DNA of 17,644 nucleotides from JAFEDN01 sp963697455 (GTDB lineage: Bacteria; Pseudomonadota; Gammaproteobacteria; Coxiellales; Coxiellaceae): positions 1-17,644 of the forward strand of contig CAVOOI010000022.1 in NCBI GenBank assembly GCA_963697455.1, given 5' to 3'. Of this stretch, positions 8,563 to 14,742 are shown piece after piece; within the stretch, counting starts at the first letter, position 1; every line of letters starts with the position of its first letter. The position numbers were made by a program, and so were the translations under genes. The notes under the pieces are model-generated. The model did not search any database and was not told where the DNA came from. It worked only from the letters and a program-made list of their open reading frames with translations.

Positions 8563-8776
8563 GATCAAGTCCTCATTGCTCAATGTAAAAATTTATGATT
8601 TACAATCAACGCCGCATAAGAAGCCGGTCGCTGTTTAAATATACAGGCGAATATTAAAATATAAATTGTTTTTGCGCAAGAGAGAGACCCGTTAAGTTTC
8701 CATTGTCATTTTACAATAATGGATGCATACTCGGAAACGAGTTATGATTACCAAATATACATATTTTATTAATTTC

Positions 8777-8791
8777 TGATTTTAAATCAGG
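8777..8791. repeat. Palindrome in the spacer before the kinase gene
   Basis: CTGATTT-T-AAATCAG is a perfect 7-base inverted repeat around one base, located about 70 bases upstream of the P-loop kinase start. It lies in the AT-rich, promoter-bearing spacer between two divergent genes (8563-8861), where nothing else stands out except a CCATT/AATGG stem near 8699-8721. It is not followed by a T-run, so an operator is likelier than a terminator. Confidence 0.35.
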
Positions 8792-8861
8792 AAACTATAC
8801 ATATGATTTAAACAACAAAAACTTGCTCATCACGATATTTTAATAGTATTGTTGGAAGAAA

Positions 8862-9362
8862 ATGAAAATATATATTTTATTTGGCAAATCGGGTTCCGGC
8901 AAAAATTATGTCGGTGATTATTTGCAGAATCAGTATAATTGGTTGCATTTTGATGCAGATCAAATAATCACTGATGACATGAAAGATTGCATTCGATTAG
9001 GAAAACAAATGTCTGTAGAAATTATTGATACATATATGGAAATTTTAAAGGAGAACATAAAATTTTTTTACAAAACACAGAACGTCCCAACCGTAATCTC
9101 TCAGGCAATGTATCGAAATAAGAATAGATTAGATCTTTTAAAAGAATTTCCTGATTTGCAATTTATATGGGTTAAAGCTGCAAACCACATTTGCAATGAA
9201 CGAATTCAAAAACGCCATAATGGAATAACAGTAGAGTATGCGCAAAAAATCAGTGAATTGTTTGAGCCGCCTGATGGCATTAATCATGTTCTGATAGAGA
9301 ACAATGGGCAAGACCTTCAGCTAAGCCAAGCTTTTGGGCAATTAATTTCACTAATCGTTTAG
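8862..9362 (+). CDS. Small P-loop kinase-like NTPase
   Basis: A 166-residue protein with an N-terminal Walker A loop GKSGSGKN (residues 8-15), following the beta strand MKIYILF. Asn replaces the usual Ser/Thr after the lysine. FDADQII near residues 30-36 resembles the acidic substrate/metal site of AAA_33-type and gluconate-kinase-like small-molecule kinases, and FIWVKAANHICNERIQKRH matches the later strand and arginine-bearing lid. It is therefore likely a cytosolic kinase of a small metabolite, sugar or nucleotide; the substrate is unknown. A GGAAGA ribosome binding site precedes the ATG. Its last 27 codons overlap the 3' end of coaBC on the other strand. The gene is more AT-rich than coaBC, consistent with later arrival. 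Confidence 0.75.
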   Translation: MKIYILFGKSGSGKNYVGDYLQNQYNWLHFDADQIITDDMKDCIRLGKQMSVEIIDTYMEILKENIKFFYKTQNVPTVISQAMYRNKNRLDLLKEFPDLQFIWVKAANHICNERIQKRHNGITVEYAQKISELFEPPDGINHVLIENNGQDLQLSQAFGQLISLIV

Positions 9363-10503
9363 CAATGACCGGTTTGGTTAATTCCGGCCAATCTAATATT
9401 TCCCCAGAAGCGGTTAAAACAGTCATGCGACTAGACACTTCACCAAATCCCTGTGCATTTTCAACGGCATTTAATAAGAGCATATCCACACCTTTGTTTT
9501 GCAATTTGTCATTGGCATGACGCAAGTGATCATTGGTTTCGGCTGCAAATCCAACCATGAATGGTGTTGGAGATGAATTCTTAACGGCCAGTAAAATATC
9601 AGGGTTTTTAACTAATTTCAGGGAATATTCATCAACGCCTCGCTTTAGTTTGATGAAAGAGGGTGATTCAACTCGGTAGTCCGAAACCGCGGCTGCGCCG
9701 ACAAAGATATCCACTGGTAACTGCTGCAGTGCCGCATGATGCATTTCCTCGGCGGAGGTGATTGCTATTTTATGAACACTTGGCGGGCAAGTGAGCATAG
9801 TGGGACCACTAATCAAATAAACCTTTGCGCCTAAATTGGCAAAAGCCTCGGCGATGGCATAGCCCATGATTCCAGAACTGCGTGTGGAAATATACCGTAC
9901 TGGATCAATGAACTCTTGAGTTGGCCCCGCAGTAACCAGTATTTTTTTTCCGGCAAAGATTGGGAAACTAAAAAAATTATTGAGCTCTGCTGCAATTGCC
10001 TCGGGTTCGGCCATTCGTCCCATACCGAACTCACCGCACGCCTGCTCACCTGCTGTAGGGCCGATAAAATTAATCCCCCGTTTTTTCAGAAGAGCGACAT
10101 TGTCGATGGTGACTCTATTTTCCCACATGGCTTTATTCATCGCTGGCGCCAAAATCACAGGTGATGTAGTAGCCAAGCAAAGTGTAGTCAGCAAATCATC
10201 GGCCAGACCATGCGCTAATCGTGCGATAAAATTAGCGCTCGCAGGAGCCACCAAAATCGTATCAGCCCATCGGGCTAACTGAATATGGCCAATCTCATTT
10301 TCAAAATGAGCATCAAACAAATCCGAGTAAACCGGCCGTCCAGATAATGTTTGCAGAGTCAGTGGCGTAATAAATTGCTTGGCATGATCAGTCATGACTA
10401 TTTGTACTACATTGCATTGTTCGTGTAGAAGACGAATTAGATCAGCCGTTTTATAAGCCGCTATTCCGCCGGTAACACCCATTAAAATATTGCTTTTTCT
10501 CAT
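9280..10503 (-). CDS. coaBC: Bifunctional CoaBC: phosphopantothenoylcysteine synthetase/decarboxylase
   Basis: This 407-residue enzyme (E. coli CoaBC is 406) makes 4'-phosphopantetheine in coenzyme A synthesis: CoaB joins cysteine to phosphopantothenate using CTP, and CoaC decarboxylates the product with FMN. The CoaC half shows GVTGGIAAYK (9-18), catalytic His73 in IGHIQLARWAD, the FMN-binding ILVAPASANFIARLAHGLADD, the PAMN motif (APAMNKAMWEN) and the active-site Cys156 in GEQACGEFGMGRM. The CoaB half begins at KKILVTAGPTQEFIDPVRYI (from 186) and has SSGIMGY, GAAAVSDYRV, KLVKNPDIL and VGFAAET. A GAGGAAC ribosome binding site supports the start. It is a housekeeping gene and marks the edge of the normal chromosome; accessory DNA begins just upstream. 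Its end overlaps the convergent kinase gene by 83 bases. Confidence 0.97.
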   Translation of the reverse strand: MRKSNILMGVTGGIAAYKTADLIRLLHEQCNVVQIVMTDHAKQFITPLTLQTLSGRPVYSDLFDAHFENEIGHIQLARWADTILVAPASANFIARLAHGLADDLLTTLCLATTSPVILAPAMNKAMWENRVTIDNVALLKKRGINFIGPTAGEQACGEFGMGRMAEPEAIAAELNNFFSFPIFAGKKILVTAGPTQEFIDPVRYISTRSSGIMGYAIAEAFANLGAKVYLISGPTMLTCPPSVHKIAITSAEEMHHAALQQLPVDIFVGAAAVSDYRVESPSFIKLKRGVDEYSLKLVKNPDILLAVKNSSPTPFMVGFAAETNDHLRHANDKLQNKGVDMLLLNAVENAQGFGEVSSRMTVLTASGEILDWPELTKPVIAKRLVKLIAQKLGLAEGLAHCSLSEHD

Positions 10504-10554
10504 TCTTTAGTTCCTCATATCATACAAAACAGACTAGGTTCAAGCACTTATTGG

Positions 10555-10722
10555 TTAATCATACATCGATATTTGATATTTAGGATAATAATGTCCGCCC
10601 CGGCCAATAACGCGCTTACCTTGTCCTAACGAGATTGACTGTAAATTGAGCTGATTGAGCCAGGCCTGCTCCTCGTGTTCGGCAAAAGCTGGCGAATCCC
10701 AATCGAACAGACGACCGGCTGA
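10555..10722 (-). pseudogene. Remnant of an unidentified gene (3' end)
   Basis: A minus-strand frame stays open for 55 codons to a TAA at 10555-10557, with a stop (TAA) immediately upstream at 10723-10725 and no start codon near its beginning. The peptide is strongly protein-like: RLFDWDSPAFAEHEEQAWLN, then GQGKRVIGRGGHYYPKYQIS. It is richer in G+C than the island genes. This looks like the C-terminal end of a gene whose front was cut away, perhaps when the accessory DNA to the right was inserted next to coaBC. I do not recognise the family. Confidence 0.45.
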
Positions 10723-10834
10723 TTACAAAGCCTACCGGCGACCGAACGAAAAATCAATTGTTCTTTAACTTACTGAATAATAAAGATATTTTTGGTTAAT
10801 TTTAAAACAATTTCGGTTGCCCGCTGGTAAAAAG

Positions 10835-10870
10835 CCTAGTTGAGCCTAGTAAGTCCTAGTTGTGTCCTGC
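10835..10870 (+). repeat. Three CCTAGT iterons at 10-base spacing
   Basis: CCTAGT occurs at 10835-10840, 10845-10850 and 10855-10860, and a weaker fourth unit (TCCTGC) follows at 10865-10870. The exact 10-base period places the copies on one face of the helix, as expected for a repeated protein-binding site. The array lies about 75-105 bases upstream of the decayed hicA gene. It could be a HicB operator or part of an integration junction; neither is shown by the sequence alone. Confidence 0.5.
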
Positions 10871-10890
10871 AAATCTCCCACTGACAAATT

Positions 10891-10916
10891 AGCAACCAAA
10901 AAACAGTTGCTTTTTT
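10891..10916 (+). terminator. Rho-independent terminator-like hairpin
   Basis: AGCAAC (10891-10896) pairs with GTTGCT (10906-10911) around a 9-base A-rich loop, followed by a T-run to 10916. This is a classic, if short, intrinsic terminator for plus-strand transcripts. It lies directly upstream of hicA, where it may insulate that gene from read-through or attenuate it. On the minus strand there is no comparable T-run beyond the TTTTTTG loop. Confidence 0.5.
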
Positions 10917-10940
10917 GAGGCGAACATAATATATTTAGCT

Positions 10941-11189
10941 ATGGCTCAAATGGATAAATTGATAGCACGTTTCAAATCTCGTCCCAAGGATTTTACCTGG
11001 GATGAGTTCAGGCGGCTGCTCAAAGGTTTGGGGTTTCAGGAAATACAAGGTAACAGTTCAAGAGTAAAATTTTTCCATCAAAAGAAAAATGGCATCATAC
11101 AACTAACATAACATGGATGTTCACAGCTCCCAAGTGAAAGATGAATGCCTATGAGAGAAGATCTGGTCAGCCATCGCATAAGAAATTAA
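10941..11189 (+). pseudogene. hicA: Decayed HicA toxin (mRNA interferase)
   Basis: HicA is a small double-stranded-RNA-binding-fold ribonuclease that cuts mRNA and is neutralised by HicB. The frame from ATG 10941 begins with a clear HicA N-terminus: KLIARFKSRPKDFTWDEFRR, then LLKGLGFQEIQGNSSRVKFF. It then stops at TAA 11109-11111 after 56 residues. HicA normally continues through the catalytic histidine region (LHxPHPG) to about 82 residues. Here that region is degraded: the codon after IIQL is Thr where His is expected. Scattered family-like pieces follow in different frames (SQVKD, then MREDLVSHRI), and the original frame ends at 11187-11189, exactly 82 codons after the ATG. The catalytic histidine and C-terminal half are lost, so the toxin is very probably inactive. 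Confidence 0.75.
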
Positions 11190-11222
11190 TATGATCACTT
11201 TTAAAACAAAAGCGGGATTGAT

Positions 11223-11570
11223 ATGAACATTTTTCGTTATAAAGGCTTTTTAGGTTCTATTGAGGTGGATGCTGAAGATAAAATTCTTCATGGCAAGCTA
11301 TTACATATTACCGATTTAGTGACTTATGAAGCCTCAGCAATAGCAACTTTAGAAAACGAATTCAAAAAAGCGGTCAATGATTATTTAGATACCTGTAAGC
11401 AGCTCAATCGAGAACCTATGAAACCTTTAAAGGGTTCTCTTAATGTTAGGATTGGTCCAGAACTACACAAAGAAGCTGCTCTATACGCTGCAATGTATGG
11501 TATATCTATTAATGAATTTATAAAAAGCGCTGTAAGGGCTAAAATTAAACAAGAAGATGCTAGAGCTTGA
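11223..11570 (+). CDS. hicB: HicB family antitoxin
   Basis: This encodes 115 residues. The N-terminal part (FRYKGFLGSIEVDAEDKILHGKLLHITDLVTYEA) is the partly degraded RNase H-like fold of HicB that covers the HicA active site. The C-terminal part, from about residue 75 (LNVRIGPELHKEAALYAAMYGISINEFIKSAV), is a ribbon-helix-helix DNA-binding domain of the Arc/CopG type that autoregulates the operon. It lies 33 bases after the end of the decayed hicA frame, with a GCGGGA ribosome binding site. The hicA-hicB order is standard. With its toxin gene broken, the protein may persist as an autoregulator or as an antidote to a related toxin elsewhere in the genome. Confidence 0.9.
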   Translation: MNIFRYKGFLGSIEVDAEDKILHGKLLHITDLVTYEASAIATLENEFKKAVNDYLDTCKQLNREPMKPLKGSLNVRIGPELHKEAALYAAMYGISINEFIKSAVRAKIKQEDARA

Positions 11571-11644
11571 GAATTAATAAAATTCTTGCGTATTCGCTTG
11601 CAATTGATCCCAAAATAACCCTCATTCCTCAGGAGAACTATTCA

Positions 11645-12676
11645 ATGGATAAAAGATACCAGATTTTCGTGAGTTCAACTTATGCAGATCTTAAGGATGA
11701 ACGAACATTGGTTATTCAAACTTTAATGGAAATGGATTGTATTCCAGCGGGAATGGAACTCTTTCCCGCCGTTGATGAGGAACAATGGGCATTCATACAA
11801 AAGGTGATAGACGACTGTGACTATTATTTATTAATTATAGGAGGCAGATACGGCTCAACCACACCGGAAGGTATTAGTTATACAGAGAAAGAATTTGATT
11901 ATGCCGTGCAAAAAGGTTTAAAAATTGTAGCATTAATCCATGGAGAACCAGGCATTATTCCTTCTAATAAGTCCGAACAAGATCCCGACTTAAAAAAACG
12001 TTTGACTGATTTTATAGACAAAGTAAAAACTGGACGGTTGGTAAAATTTTGGAAAAATGCTCAAGAATTGCCAGGGTTGGTATCGTTAAGCATGTCGAAA
12101 ACCATTAAAACCTATCCTGCAACTGGCTGGGTTAGAGCGGACAAAGTGGCCAGCGAATCTATTTTGGCAGAGATCAATCAACTCAGAAAAGAAAATATGC
12201 AACTACGGAAAACCGTTACTGAATTGGATTTAAATAAAAAATATAAAATAGAGAACATAGCCGATTTTGATTCTGATTTCATAATACACTGCTCTTTTAG
12301 CCATCCTCGTTCTCAAACTTATCATAAAGAAGTTAAAATTTCCTGGAGAAAAATATTTTCTTCAATAGCACCCTTTTTAATTGGATATCCTAATGACCAA
12401 CTAATAGAAAATAAATTTAGCCGTTTCTTAAAAGAATTTAGTACCATGAGCGACATATTTGAAATACATATAAATGAGCAAGATTTTAAGACAATTGCTA
12501 TTCAATTGAAGGCATACGGTCTAGTAAAAATTGAATACTCTCAAACTGTAGATAATAAAATGGCGCTTTTCTGGTCTTTAACTCCCAAAGGAGAAAAAAT
12601 TATGATAGAAAATAGAATAATTCGCCAAAATATTCCCTACGATCAGTCTCACGTTGTTGAAAAAATAGCGGGGTAA
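11645..12676 (+). CDS. DUF4062 domain protein
   Basis: This encodes 343 residues. Residues 3-85 form a DUF4062 domain: YQIFVSSTYADLKDERTLVI, then IPAGMELFPA, DDCDYYLLIIGGRYGS and SYTEKEFDYA. The fold is generally compared with TIR and nucleoside-deoxyribosyltransferase domains, and DUF4062 often sits at the N-terminus of defence-type proteins. A short coiled coil spans about 178-200 (AEINQLRKENMQLRKTVTEL). The C-terminal part resembles a winged helix (LKAYGLVKIE, then FWSLTPKGEKIM). I chose the ATG at 11645, preceded by AGGAGAA; the longer frame from a TTG at 11567 adds 26 residues unlike the family. It follows hicB by 74 bases. A signalling or defence role is plausible but unproven. Confidence 0.85.
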   Translation: MDKRYQIFVSSTYADLKDERTLVIQTLMEMDCIPAGMELFPAVDEEQWAFIQKVIDDCDYYLLIIGGRYGSTTPEGISYTEKEFDYAVQKGLKIVALIHGEPGIIPSNKSEQDPDLKKRLTDFIDKVKTGRLVKFWKNAQELPGLVSLSMSKTIKTYPATGWVRADKVASESILAEINQLRKENMQLRKTVTELDLNKKYKIENIADFDSDFIIHCSFSHPRSQTYHKEVKISWRKIFSSIAPFLIGYPNDQLIENKFSRFLKEFSTMSDIFEIHINEQDFKTIAIQLKAYGLVKIEYSQTVDNKMALFWSLTPKGEKIMIENRIIRQNIPYDQSHVVEKIAG

Positions 12677-13534
12677 TAACCCACAAATCAGTTTAAAAAA
12701 TCCTGTGGATATGTGGACGGATTCTTCGCAAAAATTAGAGTGTCAATGCTGGGTGAATTAAAAATCATTTTAAATTTAATTGCTTACATTTTAAAAAAGT
12801 TATGCCCATGATCCCGCAATATGCTCTTTGCCAATATAATCTTCCAAGTGCAGTTATTCCACTCCGAAGTTTGAGAGGGCTCTCGCTAAGCTATCCAGCA
12901 TTCCTCAAACTGGCGCGGCGATCTTGCCGGAATAGCCAGAGATCGTTTTTAAGACGATAGGGACGGATGCTTATTTATCGCTCCCATCCACCGACAATAT
13001 CCAATGGGACAATTGATTCAGTCTAATAAAGGTGCAAAATAGAGTACATAGCGCACCTATAAATGCACCTTTAACTGATTTTAGCTATAATTATTGGGGG
13101 CCTTATTCGGTGTAAAATGAAACGTGCTGGTATTCAAAGAAAACTGACCATTGGGAGTTGCTGGAGTGATTAGAGAATCAATATTAAAAATATACTTTGT
13201 TCAATTTTCACGCGATAATTTCTTCAATTTTGGTTAACTGCCATTTGGAGCGAAACCGATGATTACTGGTATGAATCAAATTACTTTAGCTGTTCAGAAT
13301 ATTAGAAGCCTTTTCATTTTTATCAAAGCATTCTTGCATTAAAACCTTTGTGCCGATAGGATAAAAGCGTTTATTTCTCAAATTGATTATATTATACTAA
13401 AAATGCGAATAGAAACTTACTTCATCAGTAGTAATTTTGATTGATTCGAGATCCTAATTACTATTATCAGAGAACAACTTAGCTGATTAAGGTAAATAAA
13501 ATGGTATAGCATATATTTATAGGCCACTGTGTAG
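12677..13534. other. Long gene-free stretch with repeat and IS debris
   Basis: No intact gene is visible across about 860 bases. Near the left end are CCTGTGGATATGTGGACGG (12702-12720) and TGTCAATGCTGGGTGAATTA (12741-12760). At 13109-13150 the minus strand reads GGTCAGTTTTC...CATTTTACACC. Both resemble the repeated end motifs of IS21-family elements, so the stretch may be an IS21 copy with its genes deleted. Minus-strand protein-like scraps occur too: LEDYIGKEHIAGSWA ending at 12800, and a 62-codon frame (13208-13396) interrupted by one TAA at 13286-13288. These look like decayed genes. Confidence 0.4.
13027..13073. repeat. 10-base inverted repeat with a nested half-site
   Basis: TAAAGGTGCA (13027-13036) and TGCACCTTTA (13064-13073) are perfect inverted repeats separated by 27 bases. 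A third partial copy, GCACCT, lies between them at 13053-13058, so two alternative hairpins or three protein-binding half-sites are possible. The repeat is within the gene-free stretch about 500 bases before the ABC-3C operon. No T-run follows, which argues against an intrinsic terminator. Confidence 0.55.
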
Positions 13535-13540
13535 TATAAT
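13535..13540 (+). promoter_or_regulatory. Candidate -10 box for the ABC-3C operon
   Basis: A perfect TATAAT lies 34 bases upstream of the chosen first start codon of the operon. No good -35 hexamer is found at the usual distance (the best is an AT-rich TATATT at 13512-13517 with a 17-base spacer), so the promoter may be weak or need an activator. There is only one candidate position in the short leader. Confidence 0.35.
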
Positions 13541-13573
13541 TTTAGAATTTTACGCTCCGTTAAAGGGATGATA

Positions 13574-14497
13574 ATGGATCGTCTAGTACAGCTTGCTTAC
13601 GAAAAAGATTTTCAAATCGCCTTTTTAAAGTCTAAAGGAGATTCTTTTCAGCATTTTTTTGAGACATTAATGTTCAAAGCCTACCCTAATGATTTTATAG
13701 CTTGTAGACCGTGGGGAAAAATTGGAGACCGAAAAAATGATGGGTATTTATCCTCTGCACGTATTTTATTTCAAACTTACGCCCCTAATGAAATGAGCGC
13801 GGAAAAAGCGATTACAAAAATTAATGATGACTTTTCAGGCGCTATAGGACATTGGGAAAAATATTTTGGAGAATGGATATTTGTCCATAATGCATATGAC
13901 GGACGGCTATCTCCCGATATAATTCACGAGTTGTTAAAACTTAAAAACAATAATACTCATTTAAGAATTGGGCATTGGGGTTACGAAGAATTACTAAAAA
14001 TATTTCAAAAATTAAATCTAACTGCTTTAGAATCTTGGTTTGGTCCTCCCCTTACTACTTCTGTAGCTAACCATTTAAGCTTTGAGGACATCGCTGTAGT
14101 TCTGAAGCATATAACTATCCATGCACTGACACCAATACCAAACGATGTCAAAGAAGTTTCCCAGGGTAAGATTGAAGCTAACCTCCTTTCTCCAGCAGTT
14201 TCTGCCTTTCTGCGAGCTGGCATGCAAAAATCATTTCTTGTTAACCAATTTTTTAATAACTGGAGAGATCCTTTATACGGTGAGCAAATAGCAACGGCTT
14301 TCAAAAAAAAATATATTGAACTAACTGGCGCTATACCAATCCTTCTTCCAGATGAGATTTTTAGCGCGCTGGAACTTTGGGTGGGAGGAAACAATAACAA
14401 TACGCCCGCCCACAAACTAGCAGTACTGACTATTCTTGCTTATTTTTTTGATAAATGTGAAATTTTTAAAGATGCTAAAACAGGGATAACATCATGA
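13574..14497 (+). CDS. ABC-3C system effector with nuclease-like N-terminal domain
   Basis: First gene of a three-gene ABC-three-component operon; it encodes 307 residues. The N-terminal region looks like a PD-(D/E)xK-type nuclease: Glu30 in FQHFFETL, then GDRKNDGY with Asp52 and Asp56, then FQTYAP with Gln67-Thr-Tyr69 where classical members have Q/E-x-K. The C-terminal half (from about residue 165) is helical and would be the domain joining the middle component and ATPase. I chose the ATG at 13574, since the AAAGGG ribosome binding site ends 6 bases upstream; the ATG at 13568 abuts that site. The stop overlaps the next start as ATGA. The family assignment rests strongly on the two downstream genes; nuclease activity is inferred. 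Confidence 0.75.
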   Translation: MDRLVQLAYEKDFQIAFLKSKGDSFQHFFETLMFKAYPNDFIACRPWGKIGDRKNDGYLSSARILFQTYAPNEMSAEKAITKINDDFSGAIGHWEKYFGEWIFVHNAYDGRLSPDIIHELLKLKNNNTHLRIGHWGYEELLKIFQKLNLTALESWFGPPLTTSVANHLSFEDIAVVLKHITIHALTPIPNDVKEVSQGKIEANLLSPAVSAFLRAGMQKSFLVNQFFNNWRDPLYGEQIATAFKKKYIELTGAIPILLPDEIFSALELWVGGNNNNTPAHKLAVLTILAYFFDKCEIFKDAKTGITS

Positions 14498-14742
14498 TTC
14501 TTCCATCTAAACATCTTCCTTATGATAGAGCCCTTCTCACCATAGGTTGTCGTATCCTTAAACTCTTGTCTCATCCTAAAACGGTTTCCGCTTTATGGGC
14601 TACTTTAAATAAAGATGATATGCCTAGTAAACAATCCTTGCCTCGAATGGGTTATGACTGGTTCGTACTTTCTCTTGATCTCCTCTACTTATTCGAAGCT
14701 ATTGACGTGGTAGATGGTCTAATTTCCAGGAGACAATCTTGA
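14494..14742 (+). CDS. ABC-3C middle component, MC6 type
   Basis: An 82-residue protein that fits the short middle component MC6 of ABC-3C systems. The order of segments is characteristic: MILPSKHLPYDRALLTIGCR (start), a leucine-rich helix, HPKTVSALWATLNK, and a final YDWFVLSLDLLYLFEAIDVV hairpin ending with DGLISRRQS. The pattern resembles a small winged-helix adaptor, and in the family it is thought to link the effector to the ATPase. It overlaps the genes on both sides by four bases (ATGA at 14494-14497 and TTGA at 14739-14742), which suggests translational coupling and a fixed subunit ratio. Nothing in it suggests catalysis. Confidence 0.85.
   Translation: MILPSKHLPYDRALLTIGCRILKLLSHPKTVSALWATLNKDDMPSKQSLPRMGYDWFVLSLDLLYLFEAIDVVDGLISRRQS

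Noticed and set aside
9831..10282. Several 70-100 codon ORFs on both strands within coaBC
   Set aside because: They are overlaps of a highly conserved housekeeping gene with no family features of their own.
10835..10870. CRISPR-like repeats
   Set aside because: The units are 6 bases at a 10-base period, far too short for a CRISPR array, and no cas gene is present.
11567..11644. 26-residue N-terminal extension of the DUF4062 protein from a TTG codon
   Set aside because: The ATG at 11645 has an AGGAGAA ribosome binding site and begins exactly with the conserved domain; the extension does not resemble the family.
12677..12688. GGGT-AATA-ACCC hairpin after the DUF4062 gene as a terminator
   Set aside because: The stem is only four pairs and no T-run follows.
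14005..14415. 136-codon minus-strand ORF inside the ABC-3C effector gene
   Set aside because: It lies fully antisense to a well-supported gene, has no ribosome binding site and no protein-like motif.
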